A DNA stretch of 64,000 bases, from the NCBI GenBank assembly GCA_018806985.1, contig JADANN010000188.1, forward strand, positions 248,001 to 312,000. Reading direction: 5' to 3'. The DNA comes from Angiostrongylus vasorum. Its lineage: Eukaryota > Nematoda > Chromadorea > Rhabditida > Metastrongylidae. Shown one piece after another: positions 47,368 through 58,578 of the stretch. The notes under the pieces are model-generated. The model did no database searches. It saw nothing but the letters and a program-made list of their open reading frames with translations, and was not told the DNA's origin. The translations under genes were made by a program, and so were the position numbers. Numbering within the stretch: the first letter of the stretch is position 1; each line of letters begins with the position of its first letter.

Positions 47368-47640
47368 AAGGACAAAGCACTCGGCGTTGATCAATCCTCG
47401 AGGGATGCGCCATGCATTCGACTTCATTAAGTATCTTTGGAGGTGATTGGATGCATATCCAGTCCTTACAATGACTCGCAGTGGCCCACCGATGTATCGA
47501 GCCGGTGCTGCTATCCTCCTAGTGAAGTCTGGTACCAATTTGCCGACTCCAAAGGGATGAACGGATTGGTGAGCCACAGGCGCAGGGGTCGATCCCGTGT
47601 GTGTGTCGCATAACGCTTCCGACCAATGCGCCACATATGC
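47368..47640 (-). mobile_element. SINE-A copy 6
   Basis: Minus orientation and near full length: aaagcactcggcgttgatca at the low end, ggggtcgatcccgtgtg (B-box complement) near 47585 and the head near 47630. Confidence 0.8.
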
Positions 47641-47649
47641 CTTTTTAGT

Positions 47650-47920
47650 TGTTACACACATTGGAGGAAATAAACTAAACTCCTGTTTATAAACAATTTT
47701 CGAAATGTCGTGCGAGCATATCCTTTCAATAAATCCTTAAATTCATCATCATCAATAGCGAAACTATGTTCGTGAACTCTCCTACCTTCATGAGCGAATT
47801 CGACATGACGAAATTTCTTAAACAATGTTCGCGCAGTGTGTGTTTGTAAACACTTTCTTGGCCCCCCTATCCCATCAATGTTTAGTGCAAGTTGGCTGAT
47901 CGACATCGGAATTTAGATTC
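47650..47920 (-). mobile_element. mariner transposase N-terminal fragment
   Basis: On the minus strand: ISQLALNIDGIGGP, then TLFKKFRHVEFAH and AIDDDEFKDLLKGYARTTFR. This has the form of the mariner helix-turn-helix linker (WFxKFRxGxF ... DDxxLKxLIExxPRQTTREL), strongly decayed. The matching block is at 51296-51560. No DD34D catalytic part is present. Confidence 0.6.
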
Positions 47921-48509
47921 GTGGAAGTGGATTGGACTAGTAATGATATGACTAGTTTAATTATAATGTTTTCCCCTAATTTCATAGGAAGGACCTCCAG
48001 CTGAAAGATGAATGATATTCGTTGTCTTCATGATGACTGCAACCAGCCTCCTATCCAGTTCACTGCAATCCAGTTCGTAATTTTCAACATGGGATACTTC
48101 AAGCATCTTGCTGCGTTCCATTTCTCCAGTATATCATCAGATTGTGTAGGAAATCGAATGTTGTTCATCGTACTCCGCTGTTGCTTTATGTACGACGTTC
48201 TTCTATTTTGCGCACCCTTTCGAGTCACTTCAAGGTACCCTGCGGTCACATGACGAATCTTGGCCCCTGCTTCCACCGCCAGGTTGGGGATCGATGGATC
48301 CTTTCGGCCATGTTGGCTATGTCTCAGTGCAGTGAAATGCATACTCCCAATACGGGCTGACATTGGCGAGTGCCGCCAACAACAACGCACACAGTCACTT
48401 GTCATGCCATCTAAATGAAACCAGCGGCATATTTTGAGCGCGTTTCGATTGTCATCTCTCCCTCACTACAGAGTGGCAGGGAAAACAGTTTTTAGGACAC
48501 TTTGGAAAT
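47921..48509. other. Unassigned sequence
   Basis: An open minus frame at 48405-48028 has no recognised family. Confidence 0.4.
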
Positions 48510-49900
48510 ACCCAAGACCGACTTTCTATTAACCTTTGCATTGATTGATAATTCGCTGTTTTTTCTTCAATAAGCAGGCACGAGATTGGTATTACAGAAT
48601 TTATTACGATACAGTACCTGACGTTTTGGCGGTTTTGCCTTCTTCAGAGCCTTAGAACGTCAAATCGGCATGCGATCTACTCAGTAAACACTAACAAATA
48701 AATTTGCACTCGCATAATAAACAGGTTCTTCTAAACACCCAACGTTTTATTCTTGACAAGTAATCCTATTAATTGGTGGAGAGCACCCGCCCAGAGTAAT
48801 ACATGGGCGAAGACTGTGTCTGGGTCAGGCATTGAATCAGCCTGAGGTATGGAGTGAGGTCACTCGTGATAACAGCAGACTCCTCCTTACGGTTCATTTT
48901 TTGAATTTTTGGATTTAATACAGAACGCTTGAAGAGTTCTACGCTCTGATGTCTTCAATTCCTGTGCAAGGATAGTGACTTCTACTTCGAAATCTTTTCC
49001 GTTATGATTCGGTGTCCTAGGTGCGCCTAGTGGAGTGTTTGGTTTCAATTTAGATTTAGTTCTTTTAAGCGGACGTAGAGCGGTCTCCCCCTTTTCGTTT
49101 ACGTAATCGTCGCTACACACTTTACAAGAGTTTTAGTACAACAGACCCGAACTTGCAGTTTTTCTTTGTACACAGACGGTTATATAGGCGGTCATGAACT
49201 AGCTGGCTTCCTAGGGTGTCCGGTGGTATTTCTTTCACTCTCACCGCTTTCTCTAGATCGTCCCTTTTAAAGTAACGTTTTGTAGCTGCAGTTATTTTGT
49301 TTGAAATAAAGGGCAAGAGGAACGAGGCCTTGTTTTCGCTGGAATTATCGTTTCGGGGCGTGTTTTTTTCCTCTGTGCCTATGCCGAGAAGTTACAGTTT
49401 TGTAGCCATTTGAAATGGCTATTTGGCGCGCCAGTTTCGAAGATTCTTCTTTCTGCTCTCTTCTTGTGCCCACGCTGGTGGCGTTTCGAGACATATTCCT
49501 TATAAGCGCCCTTTTTGATGTGTGAGGGTTGAGAGGAGAGGTAATGAACCACTATGTTTTTACTACATGGTTTTCGGCACCATTTTGAAATGTAGCAATT
49601 TTCGGATAGGCTAATTTGAACGTTCAGAAATGGAAGCTAGGAAGCCAGTTTTCTTTCGGTTTCTCTCGAATGAATTTGATGTACTCTGACTGTTCGTTCA
49701 ATAACTCAAAGTACTTGTCCATCTCCTCTTGTCTGCAGCAGATGACGAGACAATCATCTGTATACGTACAGTCAAGCAATGGCCGGAGATCGTCGATTAC
49801 TGGTGCTTTCACTTTAGATATAAAGGCAATGGCAAGGGTTGGTATTAGTCACTGCCCATTGCTAACCCTCTAATTTGTTTCGTTTTGTAGCAACGCTAGA
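48510..49900 (-). mobile_element. Penelope-like element (RT end, linker, GIY-YIG, terminal repeat)
   Basis: The clearest PLE copy. Minus-strand order: end of the RT palm with catalytic YTDD at 49753-49764 and KYFELLNEQSEYIKF; a linker at 49560-49320; LPF-type helix ISNKITAATKRYFKRDDLEK and LYNRLCTKKNCK near 49310-49150. Then the GIY-YIG endonuclease region at 49120-48890 (NTPLGAPRTPNHNGKDFEVE, VTILAQELKTSERRTLQAF), and the terminal motif at 48618-48651. The GIY signature itself is decayed and frames shift between domains, so it is dead. PLEs use this endonuclease for target-primed integration. Confidence 0.8.
48618..48651 (-). ncRNA. Hammerhead-like motif at PLE terminus
   Basis: Minus strand: ggctctgaagaaggcaaaac then cgccaaaacgtcag. 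The stem ggc...gcc is kept, but GAAA has changed to AAAA, so this copy is probably inactive. Confidence 0.4.
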
Positions 49901-50049
49901 ATTAAAACGCGAAATAAAAAGGAACAACGAGAAATAAGGGAATTACCATCACCTCCTTTTCCTCGATCATTCTTTAAACAGCAATACCCCCAACGGCGAA
50001 TTAGATATTAAATTTCTCGTATTTTCGAACGAAACTCTCAAAGTCCTTA

Positions 50050-50720
50050 ACCACTATTGCGTGAGAAAGTTTATTTCCAATCTTACAGCAGCGCAATTAT
50101 CTGGTATGCGGCAGGTTGGAGAGCTGATAAAACCAAACACTGTTAGACCATCAGTTAGTGATAAGGATGGAGAGCTCGTGGTGATTCCTCACCAGGTAGA
50201 TGCTGAGATAACGGAAAAACATCTTGAAGACCCATCTCTTTATCGCGCATCGACTGAAAAAAGAATTCGAAAGTCAACATCGAAAACTGAACAACGAATG
50301 AGTCAAAGTGGCAAGCGCAGCAGGTTCAAAACGATCAGACATTTCGCATCTTAAGATCGAAGTGCCGACATGCCTCGTCTTGTACTTAGTTATCAAAACT
50401 CAAGTTAATATTCCCTGATGATCTGGCGTTTACCGACTCCTTCACCTTCAAAGTTAGGCCCATCCTCAGTTGTGTAGACGGGCCTACGGATAGAATTACT
50501 TGGTTTATAAACCTAATTCTCAGCCAATTGCTTAAGAATATACCAGCTCATCTCACGAACACCCAAATGTTCCTAGATCGCCTGCGTCTCAGCTATGTAT
50601 CCTAATTAATTCTGTAATATCAACCTCTTGTCTCATTTAAGAAAAACAGCGAATTATCAATCAATGCCGAGGTTAGCAGAAAGTCAGTCTTGGATGATTC
50701 CAAAGACTCCTAAAAGCTGT
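50050..50720 (+). mobile_element. PLE N-terminal and early RT fragment
   Basis: SGMRQVGELIKPNTVRPSVS at about 50103-50162 matches the minus-strand piece at 44990-44950. Sequence at 50480-50590 (ggtttataaacctaattctc, cagctcatctcacgaacacc) matches the start of the RT at 44590-44500. It ends in PLE terminal sequence near 50660 (caatgccgaggttagcagaa). Opposite orientation to the PLE at 48510-49900. Confidence 0.6.
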
Positions 50721-51290
50721 TTTTTCCTGCGACTCTTCAACGAGGAAGAGATGATGATTGAAACTCGCCAAAAAATACGCCGCAGGTTTCGTTCGGATGC
50801 CAAACCAAGCCATCCCTTCGTTGTTGTTGGCCGCTTCAAGAAGTGGAGCTGTAGACGCTGAGCAACAACAATCCTTTACGGAGTGGGCCATTCACTGGAG
50901 TGACAGTGGATGCCCGACAGAGTCTTCCGCTCCCCGAGACACGGATTGGAGTGTAGCCCTGGAGTGACTCGACAGGGTCAGCAACGCAGGTGTTCATCGT
51001 TTATGAAACAGCAACTGACTATAAATGAACAGCAATAGATTTCTTATACACCCTCAGGATGAAACAGGAGAAATGGAACATAGCGGAACGTTTGGAGTAT
51101 TCCATACCGAGAATTACGTACTGGACAAGAGAAAATTGCATACCGGACTGGTTGCGGTCATCATGAAGATCAACGCCACTTGTCTTTCATCTGGAAGCCC
51201 TCTCTACGAAATCCAATGCCTAAGTCCATTAGTGGGAAATATTATGATTAAACTGACTATTTCACCACTAAGTAAATCTATTCCTCGAAT
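50721..51290. other. Unassigned sequence
   Basis: 50730-50800 is shared with 47050-47140. The open frame from 51025 has no known N-terminal homology before it enters the mariner block at 51296. Confidence 0.4.
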
Positions 51291-51605
51291 CCAAACTCCG
51301 GTGTCGCTCAGCCAACTGGCTCTAAACTTTAAAGGAATATGGGGCCAAGAAAGTGTTAACGAACAAACAGTGCAAAGTTGTTTAAGGGATTTCGTCAGAT
51401 CGAATTCGCTCATGAAGGTAAAGCGAGGTCGCGGACATGGTTGCGCTATTGATAACGATAAATTTAAGGATTTGTGGAAAGGATATGTTCGCACGACATT
51501 TCGAAAACATGCAACACAATGCGTCGTTTTCATGTTCAGCAATCGCGAGGTTGTTAAACAGCATACATTTACTTCCATAGAAAAACACAATACAATACAA
51601 CAGTA

Positions 51606-51640
51606 GCTGACGTTTCGGCAGTATCGCCTTCTTCAGAGCC
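51606..51640 (-). ncRNA. Hammerhead-like motif, best-preserved copy
   Basis: Minus strand: ggctctgaagaaggcgatac, then tgccgaaacgtcagc. CUGAAGA, the GGC...GCC stem II, GAAA and a following C-GUC are all intact. There is an unpaired A between the CUGANGA box and the stem, and helix III would need to form between copies or be minimal. Confidence 0.45.
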
Positions 51641-51743
51641 GCTTTTTTACGTGCCTTCCAATGAGGAAGATTAGTACAGCTGATTATAGTCGCATATGGT
51701 TGAACGTTTGGCCCAGTAAATTGTATATCAGTATACCCCTCCA

Positions 51744-51777
51744 GGTTCTGAAGAAGGCGTACTGCCGAAGCGTCAGC
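51744..51777 (+). ncRNA. Hammerhead-like motif, right foldback arm
   Basis: ggttctgaagaaggcgtact then gccgaagcgtcagc. GAAA has become GAAG and one base of the loop is lost relative to the left arm, so this copy is likely dead. Confidence 0.35.
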
Positions 51778-52304
51778 TACTGTTGTATTGTATTGTGTTT
51801 TTCTATAGAAGTAAATGTATACTGTTTAACAACCTCGCGATTGCTGAACAAGAAAACGACGGATTCATATTCCAATGCCAAGGTTAAAAAGAAAGTCGAT
51901 CCTGGGAACATGCAACAGAGTTCGGTGTAAACATCTCAACTCTTTCACAACTCCTGAAGAAGATTTCGAAGTCGAAAAAGCTCGAGAAATGGATTTCGCG
52001 CGAGCTGGCTGAAAGCGAAAGAAACCGACGTTTTCATGTGTTGGTGGCGTTTCTTCTACAAAAATCACCGACCTCTTCCTCAATCAGAAAGAAGGCCGAG
52101 ACCCAAACTGCCTTCGAGGACATCATTATCGCTAGAAATTCAGGATATTATACAACCGTTGTAAGCACACTTGTTTCTAGTGGCAAAAATGTGTAGATTC
52201 TGTTAGTTTTTACTTTGATTGATGAATTTTATTCTGGGCTGAGATATACCACTTTGAAAAGAGACAGATTGAAATTCTGCATCATTTATTTCCTAATAAC
52301 TTAT

Positions 52305-52309
<5 letters not shown>

Positions 52310-52350
<41 letters not shown>
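52310..52350. repeat. (TA)n microsatellite
   Basis: About 18 ta units followed by gtatatgt-type repeats to 52390. Confidence 0.9.
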
Positions 52351-52351
<1 letters not shown>

Positions 52352-52390
52352 CATGTATATGTTCATTCACATATATATGTATGTATATTT

Positions 52391-52914
52391 TGCCTGTAAA
52401 TGATATAGAATTGTTCTTGATGGAGACGTGCTGATATTCACAGTGCACAAGCTGGGAGTTCCTGTTGGGAACAAATTCTTTATTCTCATGCAGCTTAACA
52501 CTCTTGTTTGAGCTTTTGTTGTTTACGATTAGCAAACTATATATGACACGCATTGACCAATCTTGGATTATCACGGCACAATATGAAAGCATTCCAAATT
52601 ACAACAGTTGATCTGCAATAATTAACCAGTTGTAACCAGACAAGGAATAAAATAACACCGCAAGTGGCGTTAATCTTTCTCATAGGGATAAGCCGCGTAT
52701 TCGACTTGATCACTCTACAGATAATTTTGCCTTACATCATGAGTTGTAATACCTATGTGTAGTATCAATGTTTTTATCCATGTGAAAAAGTCTGGTACTA
52801 AATTTCCCTACACTAGACGGATGACAGGCTTGGTTATCCTGAAGCACAGCTAGAATCAACAAACAGGTATATCGCCGGGCATCTGTAACCGTTCCCCTAC
52901 ATGCATATTTGACG
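52391..52914. other. PLE-related repeat and unassigned sequence
   Basis: 52440-52600 resembles 43780-43935 (for example cttggattatcacggcacaa against ctcgaattatcacgatacaa). The rest is unassigned. Confidence 0.4.
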
Positions 52915-53190
52915 AAGAGGTGCGCTTAGCGCAGTGGTCGAAGGCGCCCTGCAACACGCATGGGATCCACCCACGCGCCCGTGGCTCACCAAGCCTTCCA
53001 TCTCTCCGAGGTCAGCAAATTGGTACGAGACTTGTCTGGGAGGATAGGAGTACTGGCTCGTTACATCGGTTGACCACCTCGAGTCATTGTATAGGCCAGA
53101 TATGCTTTCAATCACCTCCGACGATGTTTAATGAAGTCGATTTCATTGCGCATCCCTAAGGGATTGAGCAACGCTGAGAGCTTTATTTTC
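52915..53190 (+). mobile_element. SINE-A copy 7
   Basis: Plus orientation: A-box region tagcgcagtggtcgaaggcg, decayed B box (ggatccaccc), middle gtacgagacttgtctgggag and 3' end gattgagcaacgctgagagc. Confidence 0.82.
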
Positions 53191-53194
53191 TATT

Positions 53195-53810
53195 TATCCT
53201 TTTATACTTGAGAAAAATAACCATTAATAGTCTAGAAGCTCCTTTTCTACGGATGTAGTTAGCATTTTGGTGATAGTGTACTTTGTTGGCTTCGATGTTG
53301 TTACTACCTGCTACGATGCATCTTATCATTGCATCCCTCAATGATCAAAATCCGAGAAAAAATTTGCGATTGACGTCGATTAATATTGATATCGCAATTG
53401 TCGTTGCAAAACTTCCATCTCATTGCTTCCTAAACATAATTAGAGCAAATCTCCTGCTTTCCTTCTTCAGCTGCATCTTCAAGATCGCTCTTACTGTCTT
53501 TAGGTTTATTGAGAAGCGCCAACGAATTTGATATTGCTGTAAAATCCTTTTCCTATTCCTCACCGCTAATTAATGCTTCTATACTTCAGCCCGTGCTCAT
53601 ATGTCGAGTAGACTTCAGCTTTTTTTTCGTTTTGTTTTGTTAACTTGCAACCGTCATCCAAAGAGCTAGGAAAGAGAAGGATGGCAAGGATTCCTGTGGC
53701 AGCTACTATTCCTGCAATCAGGTGATTCACAGACTAAAGACGATGCTATAGGATGAATTCTTATCAACTTTTTGATCAAGACCATACAATCCGTCTTCTA
53801 TTATCATACG
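53195..53810. other. Unassigned sequence
   Basis: No gene or known repeat is recognised. Confidence 0.45.
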
Positions 53811-53823
53811 TATATGCTGTAAA

Positions 53824-54110
53824 GGTGCCTGTGGCACAGTGGTCGGAGGCACCCTGCAACACACACGAGGGATCGATGCGCGCGCCCATGGTCCAACAAG
53901 CCTACCATCCCTCCGGTATCGGCAAATTTTTTGCTGTACCTATCTGGGAGGATAGCAGCACTGGCTCGATACGTCGGTAGGTCACCGGGAGTCATTGTAA
54001 AGGCCAGGTAAGCATTCGATCACCTCCAAACGATGTTTAATGAAGTCGAATGCATGGCGCATCCCTAAGGGATTGATCAACGCCGATAGCTTTATCCTTT
54101 ACTATTTTTT
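53824..54110 (+). mobile_element. SINE-A copy 8 with exact 13-base target duplication
   Basis: 287 bases, full length. tatatgctgtaaa is found exactly at 53811-53823 and 54111-54123. A box tggcacagtggtcgg and B box gatcgatgc are readable. The 3' end is gataaagg-like in complement, ending tttatcctttactattttt. Confidence 0.92.
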
Positions 54111-54123
54111 TATATGCTGTAAA

Positions 54124-55179
54124 CCATTTATTAGAATATAAACCATATACTTTGGAAACTGCTACCCACAAAGACGGTGTAATGATCTGCACAGCGTGAA
54201 ACTGAACATAAGTTGGTTTGACCTACGTTAACATCTACGAGAATACATGCAAGTAGAAGGTTAATAAGGAATGAAGAGTCTCTTCTTTAGTACATCGATA
54301 GCAAGAAATAGCCAGTACATCACAGTGATGTGGGTGAACGCAAGAGAAGGGAAAGGGGGTTTTGTCATAGGAAGATTGCAGTTTTTACATGCCGTTAGGA
54401 AATGCATTTCATGATTCTCCGTGATAAGTAGAAATGATATTCGTTAGCCATTATTACCGCCAATCAATTTTTTAGGCAGAATTTTTTGTCAACTGTCGCA
54501 TGAAATGTCATCTATACAAGAAACCGCACTCACGAGCCCAAAATTGGTAGTTGAATTAAGAACCTACCAAAGTAAAATAAAGTAGCAGACTAAAATTACT
54601 AAAGGAGCTAGTAGTGAAGTGTATACCACTCGCTAAAGTAGCCACTGACCACGAATTTAAATCCGTCCCCTGCAAAGCAGACTACATTGCCTGTTATGGG
54701 AGTTAGGCGATATTCTCAACGGAATTCAATAACCTTCTGTCGCTATTCCGTTTGCTCAACTGCTCAGTCTTCATCCAAAGCCCTTTAAAGCTTTTTATAA
54801 GATTACTTTCGTCAAGAATGTGCAGAACAGACTTAACGATCAAATCATGCAGTAGTTTCTAGATACCTCGGTCAATTCATGGGTTATATGACCACGCACC
54901 AGGCCAACCACAGATTGGGAAGTACATCGTTTTGAACAGCCACTGTCTTATTCGTTCCGAATTGGTTCCGACAAATGCATGTAATTCGTGACTTTCAGTT
55001 TGAAGGAAGGCTGATGTGATTCTGTTTTTCTTTTTTTGCTTCAGCTCCGTTGAAAAAAGATATCACGAAGGGTAAAAAGCTAAACGGATAAAGCATACGA
55101 TAAAAGAGAACTGAAACGAAAGAAAGGGACTGGAAAAAAGGCAAAGCAAGGGCTCCCGTCAGTTACCGTCAGTGTGGCG
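54124..55179. other. Unassigned sequence with one short dispersed repeat
   Basis: 54620-54705 (ctcgctaaagtagccactga, ctgcaaagcagac, gttatggga) resembles 62350-62440. Otherwise nothing is recognised. Confidence 0.45.
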
Positions 55180-55330
55180 GATAGAGCGTGGGCTTAAATG
55201 GTGATCGCGGGTTCGAAGCCTCATCTGAGGTCCCGAGTTTTGCTCATGTCTTATGATCCTAGTAGTTGTATTTCACAGAATACGCTGCCATCAAAAAAGA
55301 GTAAGCAGCAAATAAGTTTGAGACAAACGA
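55180..55330 (+). repeat. SINE-D copy (tRNA-headed)
   Basis: A-box-like gtgtggcggatagagcgtgg and a near-consensus B box gggttcgaagcc lie about 35 bases apart, as in a tRNA gene. The tail ends with ctgccatcaaaaaagagtaa and gcagcaaataag, the same terminal inverted repeat as SINE-B. It is not a true tRNA gene, because no acceptor stem closes. Confidence 0.65.
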
Positions 55331-55464
55331 GAATTAAGTTAAAAGGTAACTGCAGTTTGCAATTTACACAGTAAGATCAGCGTATTATATTCGGAAAGGT
55401 CTTCTGATAATCCCAACCAGCCGTCTTTCAACCGTTTGCACGATGAGGGGACTAAATATTAAAA

Positions 55465-55535
55465 TGCTGGAATAGCGTAGTGGTTAGTGATCCTGTCGGT
55501 CAGGAAGCAAAAGCGCTAGTTCGATCTTCATCCTA
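55465..55535 (+). repeat. tRNA-like fragment
   Basis: tagcgtagtggttagtgatc (A-box-like) and gctagttcgatcttc (B-box-like) are spaced as in SINE heads. No tail could be matched. Confidence 0.45.
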
Positions 55536-55599
55536 ACGCTCTCCTTCGGTCCACGTAGGTACGCTTTAGTTCGGCTATCTTCAACATCGCAACGAGAAT

Positions 55600-55780
55600 C
55601 GACTAGACCATTACACTACGACATTCATAAAGAAAAAAGAAATCCTAAAGCAGGAGCTCAAACAACACGTAAGATGATCGAAGGCCATTTTGGATGTTGG
55701 ATTCAAGAAAGCTAATCGAATGCAAGAATTGCTGGGATCCGCACAGCAGACGTTATGAAGGATCATGTAAAAAAATAAAA
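55600..55780 (+). repeat. SINE-C 3' fragment
   Basis: Only the last part of the family is left: aaatcctaaagcaggagctc, acacgtaag and gatccgcacagcagacgtta. Confidence 0.55.
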
Positions 55781-55867
55781 AAATGTTTACTCTCATAGCA
55801 ACAGAGCAGTCTCATCCATAGATCTGTTGGTTTTTCGACACATTATTTGGAGTTACCAAAAACTTCA

Positions 55868-56130
55868 TAACGGGCTCATGTAGCGTAGCAGTTAAAGGTG
55901 TTCTACAATACACGTGGGGTTCGATAGATCCCCAGCCCCAGACCCACCAAGCCTTCCACATCTGGTTTCGGCAAATCTGTACCAGACCTGTCTGGGAGGA
56001 TAGCATCACCGACTCGATGCTTCGGCAGATCAGCGCAAGTAAATGTATAGACCAGATATGCATTTAGTCGCGTCTGACGGTGCTTTAGTAAAATCGAATC
56101 CCTCGGATTGATTAACGCCGACAACTTCAT
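55868..56130 (+). mobile_element. SINE-A copy 9, diverged
   Basis: A-box-like tagcgtagcagttaaaggtg, B-box ggttcgatagatccc, middle gtaccagacctgtctgggag and 3' end gattgattaacgccgacaac. It is the most diverged copy. Confidence 0.75.
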
Positions 56131-57799
56131 TTTTTTCCTTTATTGCCAAAAAAAAGGAGGACGACTAAAATCTGTTAAGCACGTAAAAAATCAATTTTAA
56201 CCTAGCTATTGTGTGCAGTGGCTGGATATAAAAAATACTGTAGTCATCTGCACATGTGATGAGAAGCCCAAAATCAACTGTTGACGACACTGTGATTAAA
56301 TGAACGAAATTTTGGGATTCTCTTCGAAGAAATGAATATACGTAGAAACCGGGGCCAAAACACGAGGAAAAACCGAAATGCAGAGCGAAAAACAATAATG
56401 ACGGGCTCATCAATTGCCGAGACACTTTGGTCAGTGTGAGTCGATTCTAATTCACAGAGTGCATGTCGAAAAATTACGCCTCTTTCCACATGAAGTCGAT
56501 CGCCGTCGACAGTGTGTCAATGATTGAGGATTATCCCACAACGTCGATGAAGGAGGTCAATAAAGTCCTGCTATTAAGATGAGTGACTGGGTAGCATGTC
56601 ATATGGAGTGATCAAATGGAATAGATTGCTCAACTGTTCTACTCTACTACAAGGAAACGAGACATGATATAGCTGAACCACGATGGGAGAAGCAAATAGT
56701 TTTAGCAACAAGCATTAGTTAGATTAGTAGACCAGATTTCGATCACGATTCGAATGTGCGAAGACGCAAAGCCCACTTCACATAACTGATGCTGCGACCC
56801 TCTTCTAAAAATACCATCTCTGCCTACAGGGCTCTTCAACAGCGCCTCCATTGCCTTCAAAAGGCTAGTTTGCACAGGAAATTTGGAATTCCAAAATAGA
56901 TACGCATGTATCTCGTTAGATATGTGTAAAACCCAATAGATTTTATCTGGAGTAATAAAATGTTATAAGGTTCTGAGATATCTGTATTTCAGACTGAAAG
57001 CTAAACACCAAAATTAATTTTTAAACCACCTGACGATTTACTACTGAAAATAATACGAGATCTTATGGAGTTTTAACATAGTGCAAGCTACGCAGCCAAA
57101 CGCGATCCATCCGACCGACTATTCAGTCAAATCATACAGACAACAAAAACTGCCAAATAGTATCACAGCATTATTATTATTAACAATGTACTTCTCGACA
57201 TTACAAAGACATTTGAACAGACTGCAATATCACAGGTAGAAATTGTAAGTTCATAACCCGTATACGACGGAACATTGGAGTTCTCTAAAAAGTGTCATCT
57301 CAGCAGTTTTAGAAAAACTACAAAGTTCAATAAGCATTCTACTTTCTCCATCGTTGGATCCACGTAGTTCTAATTTGTTAAAAAGACACACGTAAAGGGA
57401 ATTTCCAAGTTATAAGCAATATGAATTTAGAATACACTTGGAAATTTAATTTAACATCAAAACTTAACAGAACTATTTACAAGAATATAACAAAATCTAC
57501 TTCTCGAAATCCTAAGAAAGATGAGCTATGTACATTTCAATATACCGTGTGCGTAATAAATTCAAATTACTTTCCAGTTACACAAGCTACTTTAATACCA
57601 CAATGTCATATCAGTGGAAGGCTTGTCTATAAATTAAGACGAACCGCATAGCTTATATATTATCAAAACGAGTGGAGCACTTACTAAGTGAAGAACTACA
57701 GTGGCAGGTTAGTGGTTTCCATAGGCGCTTACACCCAACTTAATCTACATCCTTATAATTAGTTGCCCTTAAAATTTTTAGTTATAAATAACGCCAGCA
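56131..57799. other. Unassigned A/T-rich sequence
   Basis: No gene or known repeat. A plus frame at 57421-57651 resembles no family. Confidence 0.45.
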
Positions 57800-58066
57800 T
57801 CATAAACTTCCTCTAACAGCAATTAAACAAAGCAGTGCAATCGAGGAGATAACTTGCAGCTTAGAAGGTAACATAGTATGCTCGCAAGTCATTTGAAGTT
57901 CTTCAGAACTCGACTCTTCGTCACTGATTTGAATCGATAACGACGAAGTGCATCGCTCAATGAGGTTTTCTCCTTCTCTTTCATCAGCACTACATAAGCA
58001 TGCAGCTTCTGTATTAACAAATCCTTGTTTCAAACGGCTATGCTGCGTGGTGTAAGACTGTAACAC
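57800..58066 (-). CDS. Possible unassigned terminal exon
   Basis: The minus strand has an acceptor (gtctgtgttacag) followed by an open frame from about 58060 to a stop near 57800, SYTTQHSRLKQGFVNTEAA to the hydrophobic VISSIALLCLIAVRGSL. It lies downstream of SUCO on the same strand. Only phase 0 is open, and no phase-matched donor was found in the SUCO membrane exon, so it may be a separate exon or chance. Confidence 0.25.
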   Translation of the reverse strand: MLQSYTTQHSRLKQGFVNTEAACLCSADEREGENLIERCTSSLSIQISDEESSSEELQMTCEHTMLPSKLQVISSIALLCLIAVRGSL

Positions 58067-58578
58067 AGACTCTGAAACGACTTACTTTATTATAGCAATG
58101 AAATTTTTTTAAAGACCCGACCCTTGACCTAACATCTTGCAATTAGAAACTTAGCAACATTATCCTATATTATGCAGAATCGCATAACATGAGGAGTAAT
58201 AACACCAACATAGGAAATACCATGGTCAATTTTAAAAGTTATAACGATAAAATGCATTGAACAACAAAGTTTCCTCTTCCCCTATCGAAAAAAAATGAGC
58301 AACGAAACGTGTGTACCTGACGTACTAGGACATTGAAGTTTTGTAGCAATACGTTGTTGAGTGACGCATGACTGTAAAACAGAACCTAAAACAATTATTA
58401 TTACTTGCACACAAAGTCCTTAGGGTAAGCTTTAATTCGAAAAATTAGCGTATTGTGTTTCGCAAATTTGTAACCTTCTCCCTCAGTTTTTGTTACAACG
58501 ACGTGATGTTCACTTCCTTTTCAAAGGCGCCCTGATATGAAACCAATTCGGTACAGGAAATGCTTAAAATGCGCGCTT

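Larger units (their letters stand above)
51523..51860. mobile_element. Foldback of two PLE termini
   Basis: The left arm 51523-51640 and right arm 51744-51860 are near-perfect inverted copies (gtcgttttcatgttcagcaa against its complement at 51840-51860; caatacaacagtagctgacg against its complement at 51767-51790). The spacer is about 100 bases. Each arm ends inward with a hammerhead-like motif, so the motifs face the centre in opposite orientation. Confidence 0.85.
51291..52160 (+). mobile_element. mariner transposase remnant, split by a foldback
   Basis: N-terminal part at 51296-51520: VSLSQLALNFKGIWGQESVN and AIDNDKFKDLWKGYVRTTFR. After the insertion, 51900-52030 reads FGVNISTLSQLLKKISKSKK, LEKWISRELAESERNRRFHV. 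The last phrase is the conserved mariner stretch K-K-L-x-K-W-x-P-H-E-L with NRRFEV. No D,D34D triad remains. A PLE-terminus foldback at 51523-51860 separates the parts. Confidence 0.75.

Noticed and set aside
48028..48405. 125-residue minus-strand frame as a gene
   Set aside because: Composition and sequence show no known domain, and it sits among transposon relics without splice or leader signals.
55190..55260. Real tRNA gene
   Set aside because: A and B boxes are present, but no closed acceptor stem or clear anticodon arm, and the tail is that of a SINE.
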